A stretch of 64,000 nucleotides of DNA. Origin: Arthonia radiata (taxonomy: Eukaryota; Ascomycota; Arthoniomycetes; Arthoniales; Arthoniaceae). The notes below the pieces were generated by a model. That model was not told where the DNA came from and did not search any database. It saw only the letters and a list, made by a program, of their open reading frames with translations. The DNA lies in NCBI GenBank assembly GCA_002989075.1, contig PSQN01000015.1:124001-188000 (forward strand), written 5' to 3'. The translations under genes and the position numbers were made by a program. Shown one piece after another: positions 32,044-42,956 of this stretch; position 1 is the stretch's first letter; every line of letters begins with the position of its first letter.

Positions 32044-33696
32044 CTAAAAAGTCCTCAGCATCAGCTTCACCGGCAGCGGTGACTTCTCCCACACGGCGTA
32101 TGTCTTCTGATCCTCCCACTTCGGAAATGGCTCCGGCCCTGCTGGTACTGCGAAATCAAAGTTGTACAGCATGCGGCCGATGATCAAGATGAGTTCCATG
32201 TTGGCGAGGTTCTGGCCGATACAGTTTCTCGGACCAGAAGAAAAAACGTGACTAGCATCTTTACGGTCGTTTGCAAAGTCAGCAGCTTCGGGAGTGCTCT
32301 TAGCATCAAGCCAGCGCTCTGGTCTGAATTTGTTAGGCTTTGTGAAGTTGCGTGTCGAAGTGTTTGCAGCCCATGTCATGTACGAAACCACAATCTCACA
32401 TTGTTGGTCAGCATGTGCAGGTATGTAGTAATTGGAGCAAGACTCACCCCTTCTGGAAGATGATCCTCCCCAACGGTCGCGCCGCCTTGAGGTATTTGTC
32501 TTGTCAAGCCCAAGGGAACTGGCGGGGCTAGTCTGAGACTTTCTTGTATCGCAGCTGGTAGCCACTTGAGCTGTTGCAAGGTCTTGTAGTTCATCTGACT
32601 TTCGTCGTCAAATGATGTTCGCAGTTCTTCTGTTAGCAGTGAGAGATGGGTGGGATTAAGTACAAGGAAGTAGGTGATGGCAGTCAGAGCCGTCTGAAGT
32701 GTGTGACTGCCAGCAACGATCATTGTGTCTGCGTTGTTGAAGATCTCCTCCTCGGTAAGACCTTCGCGCGACCGTTGTAGATGCGAAAGAAAGTCCGGGC
32801 GATCGACCGAGGTGTCCAATCTTTTCTTGACCTTCTCGCGCGACATTGCGCCGTGCCTCTCAGCATTCGCGCGGGCTGATTTGGTGAGGACGACCTTTAA
32901 TAACAGGTTGAAGAACCATGGGTAGAAACGACAAGCTGCTAACTGTATCATAATTTTTAAGGTAGACACCAATGTCTCGACCCAAGGGTGATAGGACTCA
33001 TTATCGATACAGCCGAAGTCCTCGCCAAAGCTCAGGGAGCAGATGATGTCCTGGCGTGTTAGCCTTATCGTTATGTACATCGACCTTTCTAAACTCACGA
33101 AATTGCAATAGCTGTAATACTTCTGTAGATCGATGACTTCCGGGGTTGCTTGGACTCGCCCCTTCAGACGTGAGATCAACTTATCAATAAATGAGGCCAC
33201 GAGAGGCTCCTGCGCAGCCAGCGCTTGGTTGCTGAATGAATAAGACCAGGCCTTTCGAATACGTGTGTGGTCGGTGTCTTTCGCAGAGAGTATGTTCGCA
33301 GGTTTCCCAGGCACAATTGGAGGCAGCCGAACAGGATCTTTGGGCATACATTTGAAGTGTTGATTGGGCCGTTTGATGTACATGTCGCGAAGTACATCTG
33401 GATCGATGTAGGACAGCTCGTTAGGTCCGACACGTATCGTCGAGCCATACTTTTCATGGAACGCCTTGATCTCGTGCGCCAAGTCGCCGTTTCTCATGGC
33501 GAGCGCATAAGGAAGGCGTGTCAAGGCCCACAACGGTGGCCCAGGATATTTTGACAGTGGATTGAAATAGACTCTTTTGATAGCATAAATGAAGAGACCC
33601 TAGTATGCTTCAGCATTGACGCCTTCGCATTTTCTATTATCCGTAACATACAAGAAGTAGTGTTGTTACAAGGGCCAGAGCATTTGTCGGCGCCAT
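32044..33696 (-). CDS. Cytochrome P450 monooxygenase
   Basis: Four exons on the minus strand: 33696-33652, 33599-33099, 33050-32448 and 32394-32044; 499 residues. Exon 1 (15 codons) and the start of exon 2 form the membrane anchor (LALVTTLLLGLFIYAI) followed by the proline-rich hinge KYPGPP. Seen: I-helix AGSHT, K-helix ESLRL (ExxR), the region FRPERW, and the heme loop FSSGPRNCIGQ with Cys441. Intron 2 (48 nt) has no stop and a length divisible by three, so an unspliced reading would insert 16 residues; intron 3 (53 nt) is GTGAGT. It is ER-bound by the anchor. The heme loop and PERW resemble fungal CYP families acting in secondary metabolism, but the clan and substrate cannot be given and no cluster partner lies beside it. 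Confidence 0.9.
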
Positions 33697-34345
33697 TACG
33701 TCTTACCCACTCGCGGATCACGCTCAAGACCTTGTTGCAATAAATATGTCAACGGCCAACGATCAGTACTCGCGTTGCCAGCTAATAATCTTGAAGTGTA
33801 AATCCCGCAGCAGCTTTAAGAGAAGCGGTTGCCATCCGGCCAGATCATCGACTTGGCCGTGCGAAATCCGTCGCCACAGCCAGCCGCGAATATATGTGGG
33901 ACTGCTGGCTCGAGGAGAGTATTAGCCAATCCCGCAGGATTTAGGCTGCCAGATGACTGCGAGACGGGTTCTGGGGTCAGCAACAGGAGGTGCGGATGCG
34001 GGATCATCCTCCGCTTCCTTGAGGGGCGGCGTTTCACAGAAAAGCCCATTTTTTAGGGTGAGTGTTCACCGTAGTTGTAGCATATCGAAATCAAATGCAA
34101 CAGAGCTTGAATATGAATCACTGACGTCCAGATCCATTGGTGGTTTGTGCAGGTCTAGGTTGATGAGAGAAGAAAGAGCCCCCAAGGCTTGGCAAGAAAG
34201 TCTTGGCAAGAAAGGCTACAGCGAGATCGCCTACACCCAAGAAAAGGTGCCAGGACAGTACAATAGCTTTATTGATGGTGTAACGAGAAACATGTATATG
34301 TAAGACCGGATTCAGAAGGATTTGCACTAACAGCTAATTGATGCA
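33697..34345. other. Intergenic, 649 bp
   Basis: P450 promoter (its gene reads leftward) and the 3' side of the aspartic protease gene. A short direct repeat around CTTGGCAAGAAAG lies near 34185-34217. Nothing else seen. Confidence 0.45.
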
Positions 34346-35536
34346 TCATCCAAGGTAACGTACCAGCATAGCCAACATCGATAGCACCACAAGAAACCAA
34401 CCAGTGTTCTGACTAAGTCGCAGCGACTCCTGAGTGCCGGAGTGTTGTGTTTCATCAGCAGCGAAGCCGATGCGGTTACTGCCGTAGTCGAGAGTCGTCT
34501 CGACATTGGCCAAGAACGCAGCGCCTAGACTCCAAGGAGGATCATTGTTGCCACCTACCACTCGGCTCTGGCAATAACCTGAGTTAACCGCTCTGCCCAC
34601 GTAGTCCATAGGCGATACGTGTATGAGTATGCTACCGAGACTGATCTGTAGCGTTCGAGATGATGAGCACGGGATGACGTGGTTGGCGCCGTTCATGCCT
34701 ACGCTGCCAAGCGCTTCGTTGATGAGTGCTGCATCCGCGGGTAGAACTAATAGGTTTGCTTGACCTGTGTCAATGATAGCAGTACTGGATCCAATATTAA
34801 GCGGCCTTCCATCAACAAATACCTCCGTGACTGGTACGACCCAGGCTGAAGCTTGTTTGCTTTGTACCCAGCGCTTGTCTGAGCTCGCCCCTCCCAACAG
34901 TACTTGACCTGGCGCGCCTGCGCGAGGTACCTGGATACTAAGAGAGTTGTCAGTCTGCTTATGGCTGTGAGAAAGCTGCTGGATCATTGGCGGCGGACCG
35001 CTGGCCTCTCCAGATGGCACGTTTGCCAGGCCCAACAGACCGTCAAACCCCAGGGCTTGACCACCACTGGTCAAACCGAAGTTGGCCGGAAATGCAAGAT
35101 CACCAACACGCATGCTGTCTTGAGCGATCTGCATTTGCACATGCGTGCCAATGTACTCAACATCGAGGCGTTGATCCGTCAGTCGCTGGGTTGTCGACTG
35201 TCCGGCACCTGAGGACGTAGACGCCCATGTCAATTTCGAGCCAGTGTCGATCAGTACCGTTACGGGGGGCCCGTTACCTGCTGCACGTAAGCCGACGCAG
35301 GTGTATTGGATCGACACGGAAGGCCCACCGAACTGTATCAGTCCTGTTGGTAAGCCATAAGCCAGCGTTATCGGCAGCGCATGCGTCGAAGCCAAATCAG
35401 CAAGCGCTTTGTCGGTATTGCTCCAGTTTACGCTAGGGTTGTATCCTCCTGTATCTGCGTGGATGCTCTTGATCAAAATTGAAGGTGATAGAAAAGTAAA
35501 CAGAAGGGCTACAGGGTAAAATCGACGGTCCTGCAT
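34346..35536 (-). CDS. Pepsin-family aspartic protease, probably GPI-anchored
   Basis: Intronless, 396 residues from the ATG at 35536-35534 (the longer frame has no ATG). A signal peptide (ALLFTFLSPSILIKSIHA) precedes the two catalytic motifs: IDTGSKLTW (Asp97) and IIDTGQANLLVLP (Asp256). Family landmarks FDGLLGLA and QVLLGGASSDKRW lie between. The second motif has Gln259 where Ser/Thr is usual, but both aspartates are present, so activity is possible. The C-terminus is a hydrophobic segment (WFLVVLSMLAMLVRYLG) after a polar spacer, as in yapsin-like GPI-anchored proteases of the cell surface. Peptidase family A1 by inference from these motifs. Confidence 0.85.
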   Translation of the reverse strand: MQDRRFYPVALLFTFLSPSILIKSIHADTGGYNPSVNWSNTDKALADLASTHALPITLAYGLPTGLIQFGGPSVSIQYTCVGLRAAGNGPPVTVLIDTGSKLTWASTSSGAGQSTTQRLTDQRLDVEYIGTHVQMQIAQDSMRVGDLAFPANFGLTSGGQALGFDGLLGLANVPSGEASGPPPMIQQLSHSHKQTDNSLSIQVPRAGAPGQVLLGGASSDKRWVQSKQASAWVVPVTEVFVDGRPLNIGSSTAIIDTGQANLLVLPADAALINEALGSVGMNGANHVIPCSSSRTLQISLGSILIHVSPMDYVGRAVNSGYCQSRVVGGNNDPPWSLGAAFLANVETTLDYGSNRIGFAADETQHSGTQESLRLSQNTGWFLVVLSMLAMLVRYLG

Positions 35537-36648
35537 CACGGTACAATGCCAAAACACAGCTTGCCTGCACAGAACGGAAATTCCTGGTCTGCATGTTCAT
35601 CGACCTCGAATGTCTAGTTACTTATGCAAATATTGTGCGGTTTGCCAGAACGAACGAAGATGAGGCAAACGTGGCAATCGCAAACAACTTACAAGCGCCA
35701 TTGAGGTTCTTGTGTCGTGGTTGTCGCGACGAACGATTATGCGAGGGCTTCATTATTCAAAGTCTGTGCTGTTCTCTCTGACACGAAAGTTTTGAACTTT
35801 CGAAGATCTCTGAAGGCTTGTTGCCCGTAAAGCAACTTTGTTAGCCTCCCGTAAGAACCTCTGAGCGATCGAGTAATATGAAAAAGAGGGAACTCGGCTC
35901 ACATCAACCTTCTTTGCAGGATGGGAGTCCGGCCGTGGATGTAACTTGCGCGCGACTAGTTCCACGATGAGCGGCTTCTTCTGGTGAGAAGAACGTTGCT
36001 ACGTGCGAGGATCAGGGACGGTGTCTTTGCGTCCACTAGGAAAAGGAAGCGGCGGAGAGCACTATTCGTCGGATTCGGGATTTGAGGAATCTGTGTGAGA
36101 AAGTCGGCGTTGAACTCGATGTACTTGCGGCGCATGATCCCAAGTGGTCGCAGGCGCATAGGGAGGAGTGCCGGGCCTGACTAGATCTTCGAGATGCAGA
36201 TTCGCTATGAAACGCGTATTACTTTCTTCGCAGAGGAGACTCGAAAAGGGTGAGCACTGTGAGCCATTGTCTCGGCAATGCACAATGGCAGGGCGGAAAT
36301 GAGAGTGGGTCCCGCTGCATTGTGGCAAGCAGATGCGAGGGGCTTGCTTTGTTACCTCTACCTTTGACCGTGGTTTGCTCGACTACGGTAGCGGTGGCCA
36401 GACCGTCTTCAAAGCGCCAGGGAAATTACACCTTCTGACAAAGACCCTACTCACCATGAACGATGAGCGCGACTCGAGATCGTATAAGTCGCGTTAGCCA
36501 CCCTCGTTCAGTCCGGGTCTTCATCTCTTTAAGCCATTGCGTCTTCCATTCTCCCTTATACACTTTATCACTTTTTACGGCTGGACCGTCTCGACAATAA
36601 TTTCACTTCTCCCAGTGTAAGTCATAGTTCAAATACCACATAACCACA
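35537..36648. other. Intergenic, 1.1 kb, divergent
   Basis: Upstream of the protease (minus) and of the small secreted protein (plus). Short minus-strand ORFs at 35956-36328 overlap each other in different frames and have no recognisable content. The 100 bases before 36649 are C/T-rich. Confidence 0.45.
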
Positions 36649-37198
36649 ATGTACACCACACTCCTCCACTCCCTCTTCATCCTGGGCACCTTCGCCGCCC
36701 CGGCAGCCCTCGAGCCCCGCGCCAACGACCGCTGGTCGGTCGACGGCTACAACTGCTGGGGCCGTGCGGACCCCAGCAACACCGCTCAGATCCAGTGGAC
36801 CATCCACATCGACAAGATTGATCCGTGAGTACCTCACGCCAAACCAGTGCGTCCAGTACTGAGACGCATGCAAAAGAGAAGCTAACACACGCCTAGCAAC
36901 CACTGGAGCGAAGGCGGCTTCAAGAAGCAGCTGGGTAAGCACGATGCTGCTATCTCGAAGTTCAAGGCGAATTTCAATAACGGCGAGGTGAGTATTGCAG
37001 CTGTTCGCGGTGGAGCTTTGCTGACGTGATTTTCAGCTTGCGATTGCGTTCAGCTCGGGTATCGGGGCTACGCCGACACAAGTGAGGAAGTCGTTTCAGG
37101 CGGCGGCTGGGAACATCGATCCGGGCTGCCATAACTATGGGAGGAGTGCGCCGGTTGCGATTGATAAGGTCATGGATGACGTTTCGCACGTTGCGTAG
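36649..37198 (+). CDS. Small secreted protein, effector-like
   Basis: Exons 36649-36824, 36897-36987 and 37037-37198 (donors GTGAGT twice) give 142 residues. A signal peptide (LLHSLFILGTFAAPAALEPR) is followed by a basic EPR site typical of Kex2-like trimming. The mature part has two cysteines (NCWGRAD and PGCHNYG), a WTIHIDKI strand and a Lys/Asn-rich middle; the end is VMDDVSHVA. Small, secreted and without known domain, it fits the broad effector or antimicrobial-like class, but that is only a description. All phases join cleanly (2, 0). Confidence 0.75.
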
Positions 37199-38461
37199 AG
37201 TTGTTGTGCTTGGTATCTGATGTGAAAGGAGGGAAATCTGTTCAGTCGGACTTTCTGTCGATACAAACAACAATGATATGGGTGCAACTCATGGATTTCG
37301 TTACAGACGGCCTCGCCAAGACTGGGGCAAGGACAAGCAAGACACGAGCACTCGCTGTGGGAAAGTTCGCGACGACCTCGGCGACTTCAGATGGCTTGTC
37401 GGTATTGATGTAACTCGCCCGTTCGCATCGCCATGATAGACAGCTTCGATGAGCTCTCCGTCTCGCAGGCGATGATTTCGAGCAAGGGAAGTGAATGTCA
37501 TCGAGACTGCTTTGAACCATCGGCCAGCGTGAGCATCCACCTCGACGACATGTAAGCTTGCAAAGTAACTGACTGTACTATTCTTTCTACCTATCGAAGC
37601 ATGTTCAGTCGTCCAGGAGAGGTACCATATCCTCATGAAAAACTATAGAGAACTAAACGGGTTGTTTGAAGTCAAGGAAAAGGATAGATAAGGCATGTTT
37701 CAGGGGAAAGCTGATAGCAACGGAGGAAGGGGAGGAGAGCCGGTATCGGCGTTCGTTATCAGACTCCTGTCCTGTTAACCTGCTTTCCTATGATCCGGCA
37801 ATTCTCGGGAATGGCGGCCCTTTGTGCGCTGCGTGGTCAGACGGTAGCACGCTTTCTTGGACGACAACGCCGTGGCTACGGAGAGGGAAGGAGATGGGAC
37901 AAGGGAGGTGAAAGCGAAGACAACTCTAAAGAACGCTAACCTTTGATTTTGCGGGGAAGCTTGGCTTGGAACGGAGGTTATGATTGGCCGGAGATCAGGT
38001 GATAGCTCGAGCACGGGCCTTGCTCCGATACAGACCGCTTCAGACCGCATCTCTTGGGCGCAGGGCGAGCCTCAACCTTCGGCAAAAGCGTCTCAACAGC
38101 CATCTCTGCTGACGCTTTCATCCACCACTTCGACCCCCAGGAACTCCATGCTAGATACCACTGACTCCCTGCTAACCTAATCAGCTCACCTCTGATACCA
38201 AAGTTCCCATAAAGCTCCCCCCCCCAACGCACGCTCCTGCCCATCTTCCCTCTGTCCAGCTCTTCCACCTGCCTTCGCTTCCACTACCCTTCGCTGCGCA
38301 GTATCTTTGTCCCTTTGTCTTTCCAGGCCTCTCGAGGGTGCAGCTCTCTTTCACGCACCTCGCCCTTTCGTCCTATTCCGTATCCCTGGAACAGTAGCTT
38401 CCAAATTGTCCAGCTTCACGCTTCTTCAATCTGGTAGTAGTACAGTGTTTGATAAGCCGAC
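37199..38461. other. Intergenic, 1.26 kb
   Basis: Terminator of the small secreted protein gene and upstream region of the 38462 gene. A run of about ten C lies near 38217-38226. ORFs on both strands lack family resemblance. Confidence 0.45.
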
Positions 38462-39262
38462 ATGTCCGCAACACGCAGCTCGTCCATCCGCGCCTTGCGC
38501 CAATTGTCTTCTCATTCCCATCAACTCCGTCACCTCCACATCACCGGTCCAGCCACGATCCCAACGAGAGCCTTGCAAAGCGAGAGCACTGCCACAGCGA
38601 GCTTGCCAAGATATCTCAAGTCCCCACGCGCAGATGGCGTCAAGCGTGGACTGCCCACGATTGCAAGCAAGGACGATGTGCGCACTCCAGACACAAAACC
38701 CAAAACTCGAAAGGGATACAGGCTAACCTACGCACAGTCTTCCTTGAGTAGCGCGGCTTCTCGAACGATCGTCACGGCCCATGCCCCAGTCCGCGCGCAG
38801 TCTTCAACTCAACCCGCGCCTCAGAAATCAAACCGCGAAATCAACACGACCCGTTCGTTCAGAGCGCACAACGACACCTCCACCATAGACTTTGCCTTCT
38901 TCCCCAAAGAGTCTGAAGCTGCAACGCCGGACAGCGTGTACATGCGCGTGCCCTTGATCCCAGACAACTACACACCCAACCGAACTGGCGCTCATGCCGA
39001 TCCAGCGCCAGCTTATGACGATGTAATGAGAGCTCAAGTCGTCACAGCAGCTGGCGAGAATACTTTTGTTGCCGCGCCCAGCGCCATGAGCGAGGCCTCG
39101 GATAACAATAGCGTGAAGACTGACTACGAGGCTTTGGCCGAGCGTATGGAACAGACCGCAAGTACCGTCAGTAACAAGGCGAAGCAGACCCAGGGGACTG
39201 TCAAGCAGCTTTGGAATGGTATGGTCGAAGATATCCTCGGTCCAAGGAAGTCGATAGCATGA
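38462..39262 (+). CDS. Probable mitochondrial protein of unknown function
   Basis: Intronless, 266 residues. The N-terminus (MSATRSSSIRALRQLSSHSH) is Ser/Arg-rich without acids and looks like a mitochondrial presequence of about 35-60 residues. The middle holds a hydrophobic patch TIDFAFFPKE and YMRVPLIPDNYTPNR, which read like a conserved core. The C-terminal region is helical (DYEALAERMEQTASTVSNKA) and ends MVEDILGPRKS. No membrane helix. I do not recognise a named family. Confidence 0.65.
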   Translation: MSATRSSSIRALRQLSSHSHQLRHLHITGPATIPTRALQSESTATASLPRYLKSPRADGVKRGLPTIASKDDVRTPDTKPKTRKGYRLTYAQSSLSSAASRTIVTAHAPVRAQSSTQPAPQKSNREINTTRSFRAHNDTSTIDFAFFPKESEAATPDSVYMRVPLIPDNYTPNRTGAHADPAPAYDDVMRAQVVTAAGENTFVAAPSAMSEASDNNSVKTDYEALAERMEQTASTVSNKAKQTQGTVKQLWNGMVEDILGPRKSIA

Positions 39263-39812
39263 CGTGTGAGAAACCATCGGGTGTGGCTTATACAACCTGT
39301 CTCGGGATAGATTTCTCAACCAGCTTGTACAGAGCAGCGTTTAAGGTGAAGCAAGTCGGGTGTGAAAGGATGTGCTGGGCGATGGCAACGGTTCAGGCAA
39401 TCTGCGTCTCCTTAGCTTGTCCTCTCAGCGTCCGCGGATGCTACGAACATCACGAATCTATGACCAATTTTATCGCCGCAATGTATTTGGAATCTCCGTG
39501 TTTCGTCTCTTCTCTGCATTGGCTGTCTCTCGTTACGCATTGATATGAGTAGCTTGCGGATGTATAGCGGGGCTTTCGCTCGGCCATCCGCGGGATCGAC
39601 GACGCTGCTTAAGTAGCTGCTAGATTATACCTTGAGCTCCACCCTCAGGAACAACTGGTGACCACAGTAGGAAAGCCAGTAACGCAGCAGAGCCAGCGAT
39701 CGCGTGAATGATCATCACTGGTACAAGTGCATGATTCCAGGATTTCGTGCCTCTAACAGACTGCCTTGCTCAGAGAAAACTCAGATCAAGATAAGCACTT
39801 CTTGCCGCAAGT
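39263..39812. other. Intergenic, 550 bp
   Basis: Between the mitochondrial protein gene and the kinase gene; nothing recognised. Confidence 0.45.
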
Positions 39813-40769
39813 ATGGAAGAGCAAGTCAATCGCCTCATCAACAAGGCATGGGGTAAGTATCAGTAACAAGCCAGCTCTTGAATTTGGGAACACTATTAGA
39901 AAAGCACTCTTTCATTATCACGTCTACGTCCGCCTTCAGTCCATCAATCCCACACTCTAACAAACCCGCAAGACCGCTACGAACACCTCAAGCCCTCCCA
40001 ACGCCTCCTCATAGCCATCGGCGGCATCCCGGGCTCGGGCAAGAGCACCCTCGCCTCCCTCACCGTCACGCGCCTCAACGACCGCTACGCAGAGAAGCAT
40101 CCAATCCTCACAGCCGGCACCGGCGCTCTCGACGGCGCACGCCAAGGCTCCATCTCCGCCCACCCGTCCCATCCCATCGCCGTCCTCGTGCCCATGGACG
40201 GCTACCACCTCACGCGTGCGCAGCTCAGCGCTCTGCCTGACCCCACGACGGCGCATGCGCGACGAGGAGCGGCATTCACCATCGACTCGCAGGGCTATCT
40301 GGAAGTAGTGAAGAAATTACGGGCGCCGATCACGCCGGAGCAAGGCTCTGTCTTCGCGCCGACGTTCGACCACGCGGTGAAGGACCCCGTTGAAGGGGGC
40401 GTGGAGATCGCACGCGGCGTGAAGGTCGTGGTATTCGAGGGAAACTACGTCGCGCTGGATGATATACCCGGGGAGAGCATGGAGGGGGAGGACGTGCCCG
40501 GGAAGGAGGGGAGCAGTTGGAGTCAGGCTAAGGGGCTGATGGACGAAGTGTGGTTTGTGAAGGTTGATGAAGGGGTGGCGAGGCAGAGGTTGGTGGGAAG
40601 GCACATGGCGGCGGGGATTGAGAAGACGCAGGAGACGGCGGGGAGGAGGGCGGATGAGAATGATTTGGTGAATGGACGGGAGATTGAGAGGAGGGCGGGG
40701 AGGGTGGATGAGTGGGTTGAGAGCCGGGAGGATGGAGCTTGGGCTTCTGGGTCTGTAACGAAGTCGTGA
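39813..40769 (+). CDS. Yfh7-like P-loop kinase (PRK/uridine kinase superfamily)
   Basis: Exon 1 (39813-39852) encodes MEEQVNRLINKAW; a 120-nt intron (GTAAGT, CTAAC branch) precedes exon 2 (39973-40769); 278 residues. The Walker A motif GIPGSGKST is at 31-39, and VLVPMDGYHLTRAQL matches the MDGFH element of the phosphoribulokinase/uridine kinase superfamily. Later blocks VKVVVFEGNYVALDD and DEVWFVKVDEGVARQRLVGR (lid) and RADENDLVNG complete the fold. Yeast Yfh7 is the closest named protein I know; its substrate is not settled, so no reaction is assigned. The last 200 bases of the coding region are very rich in G and A on this strand. Soluble, no targeting signal. Confidence 0.8.
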
Positions 40770-41253
40770 GTGAGCACTGGGATTGTGTAAGGTGTGGCAT
40801 TGTGCACTCTTCCTAAGATCCGGATTGATGCACTTTCGAAAAGGGGGTTGCTGGCGAATATGAAGAGTGTTGAGATAGATTGACAAAAATACCCGTGTCC
40901 AAAGGGGGACAGAATGGAAAGGCCTGCGTTTGCGGTGTCATTATCCTACATACAGGCACCACTAATTTCTATTCAAATCGACGCAAAACTTCACACCTCG
41001 ATTTTGCTCTTCAGAAATTTGACAGGCTTCAATACCCTTGGGCGTTCAAACTCCACGATGGATGGTCCTACATTCCCAGAAGCCTCAGAGCGATACAAAT
41101 GTCTTTCTAATGCTGCATGATGCCCTGGTACTCAGTACTGCATGGTTCTTTCGGCTTCGCTTTTAGACGCACATCTTCCGAGCAGCCCGAATATTGGGTC
41201 TGGATATGGCAGGTCTTACCATGAAGGCCTTTGTCATCGGTGCTATCTGTGTC
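40770..41253. other. Convergent intergenic region, 484 bp
   Basis: 3' sides of the kinase gene (+) and SFM1 (-). No gene seen. Confidence 0.45.
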
Positions 41254-42074
41254 CTACAACAGGTCGCCCAAGCCTTTGTCCGCGTCCTGCTTGATGAGGT
41301 CAATCATCCCCTGTAATGCAGTCAGCTTCTGCAAGCCGAGACTCGCACAAGGGCCGTCTTACCTCTGGCATTATTGGCTTGCCGCGGTCGTCAATAATGT
41401 ATCTGAATGGCATTTGCGTGCTCTCATGCTCATCAATCTTGATCTCCGGATAATCGATATATCTAATCTGGTCCAGCGGTACTGTACTTGGTCAATCAAT
41501 TCCCACAGCTCGCAGGCAGCATGCAACCTACTCCGTTTCAAAGTGACGTATCTAGTAGTACGAACTGCAGTGTCCGTCGTCATTTGAACAGGGCCGAGCC
41601 GCCGTCCAGTGAAGCCCTTCTTGCGCAACTCAGACGTTCTGTCTAATTGATGTCAACAAAGAGCACACGCACGGCGAGAAGCGGTGCGTACCCCGGGGCG
41701 GATCATCACCTATAGTCGAGTGAGCTTCAATGCAATTACCATTGTATTTATTGAGTCTATCTACCTAGTATACCGCCAAAAAGAAACACATCGAAGTTAT
41801 TCGCATCATCAGGACACAACTCCTGGCTAGCAGCAGGATCCAGCAGACAAACGCGCTCCTTGCTGTTCGCGTAGATCTCTTCGACACCGCGCGTTTCAAT
41901 ACTGGTGCCAGTGTGGTTGCGCAGCTGCTGTGGCACCTGCAAGCTATTCGGGACTGACGACAGCATGAAGCCCGCGTCATCAGCCGCGCATTCCTGTGCG
42001 ATGGTTTGATACTCCAATGCTGACCATGCCTCCAGCTCCGGATCGAGATGTTCGACCACGAAAGTCTTGCTCAT
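41254..42074 (-). CDS. SFM1: SFM1, SPOUT-type protein arginine methyltransferase
   Basis: Five exons on the minus strand: 42074-41765, 41709-41692, 41642-41532, 41481-41363 and 41310-41254; 204 residues. The start MSKTFVVEHLDPELEAWSAL and the glycine loop FLFGGILG|DDPPR|DRTSELRKKGF agree with the Sfm1 (formerly DUF431) family; the SAM-binding knot is completed by FTGRRLGPVQMTTDTAVRTT and IPLDQIRYIDYPEI. The second exon is only 18 nt and carries six residues of the glycine loop, so missing it would destroy the active site. In yeast Sfm1 methylates ribosomal protein uS3 (Rps3) on an arginine; that is family knowledge. Introns are 48-55 nt. The initiator is the ATG at 42074, although the frame is open upstream. 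Confidence 0.88.
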
Positions 42075-42956
42075 GGTCTTGACTTGATCGCCTGTGATGA
42101 CCAATGGGTGAGAAACCAATAGGAAGCGTCTCCGGCTCTAGGTGCTGACTAGGATGGAAACGCTGGGCAGAGGGGGAGCTCACGAGACCTGCGTCATCGA
42201 AGCGGTCTCGACTGTACCTTGCTTTGACAGAGAAAGTGAGCCGGAAAAGGGCAATATAACAATGCGGAATGGGATCATATTCGGTTCACAGAGGGAGAAT
42301 AGATTTATTAGCACGCGTCCTCTCCCAGTTTTGGGTGTGTGTGTGTGGCAGCTGATCAATTCCCTGGCTCGCGTCAAGTATAGCCGAAGCTTAGTCCGGC
42401 TAGAATTGCCGTTGATTGGCCGAGAAGTTGCATGCATCCCTTTCACTCCCAAGCAACGAATGCTGCAGCAAACATTCACTAGCTTCTCTTTGAAAAACTT
42501 CACACTTGCGCATACACTGTGTCGGATCTCACACTCTCCGCACACATCGCCATCAACTACTGTGTGCTGTAATCGAGACACGACTTGTTCAAGCAACTGT
42601 CTGCGCTCCCGAGACATCGTGTTTCAGTTCCCAGCCGGGCTTCTCCAACCGCACCTCACCTGAGAACAAACTCGCTTTGAGGTTCCAAGCTCGTCGTCAG
42701 CACCGCAACGCGAGACAAGACGTCATAAGGCCTGACACACTTCAACGCTCGCCGCTCCGACTTTTTCCACGTCTTTGTCTCGGTCTCCAAACGCCAGCCA
42801 AGTCTCCTCAGAGATCCCTACGCCTACGCAATCTGCCGTCTTCGAGACACCCAAAGACAAGGCCAGCAGTATTTGTTCACAAACAACCGCTACTGAGAGG
42901 AGGTTGTGAAGATCCAAAGCCGCCATCTGGCATTCCCAACAGACGTCATCGCCATT
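42075..42956. other. Divergent intergenic region, SFM1 / IGO1, 882 bp
   Basis: Contains a short GT run near 42333-42346 and long frames without resemblance to proteins. The IGO1 gene probably has a long leader here. Confidence 0.45.

Noticed and set aside
33051-33098. In-frame continuation through the P450 between CNF and DIICS as coding
   Set aside because: Donor GTGAGT, branch GGCTAACA and acceptor GCCAG bound a 48-nt stretch whose translation breaks the P450 alignment, so it is an intron divisible by three.
32044-37198. Secondary-metabolite cluster around the P450
   Set aside because: Neighbours are a protease and a small secreted protein; no synthase, transporter or transcription factor lies beside the P450.
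40317-40886. 189-codon minus frame rich in Pro, His and Leu
   Set aside because: Shadow of the G/A-rich kinase coding region; low complexity, no start context.
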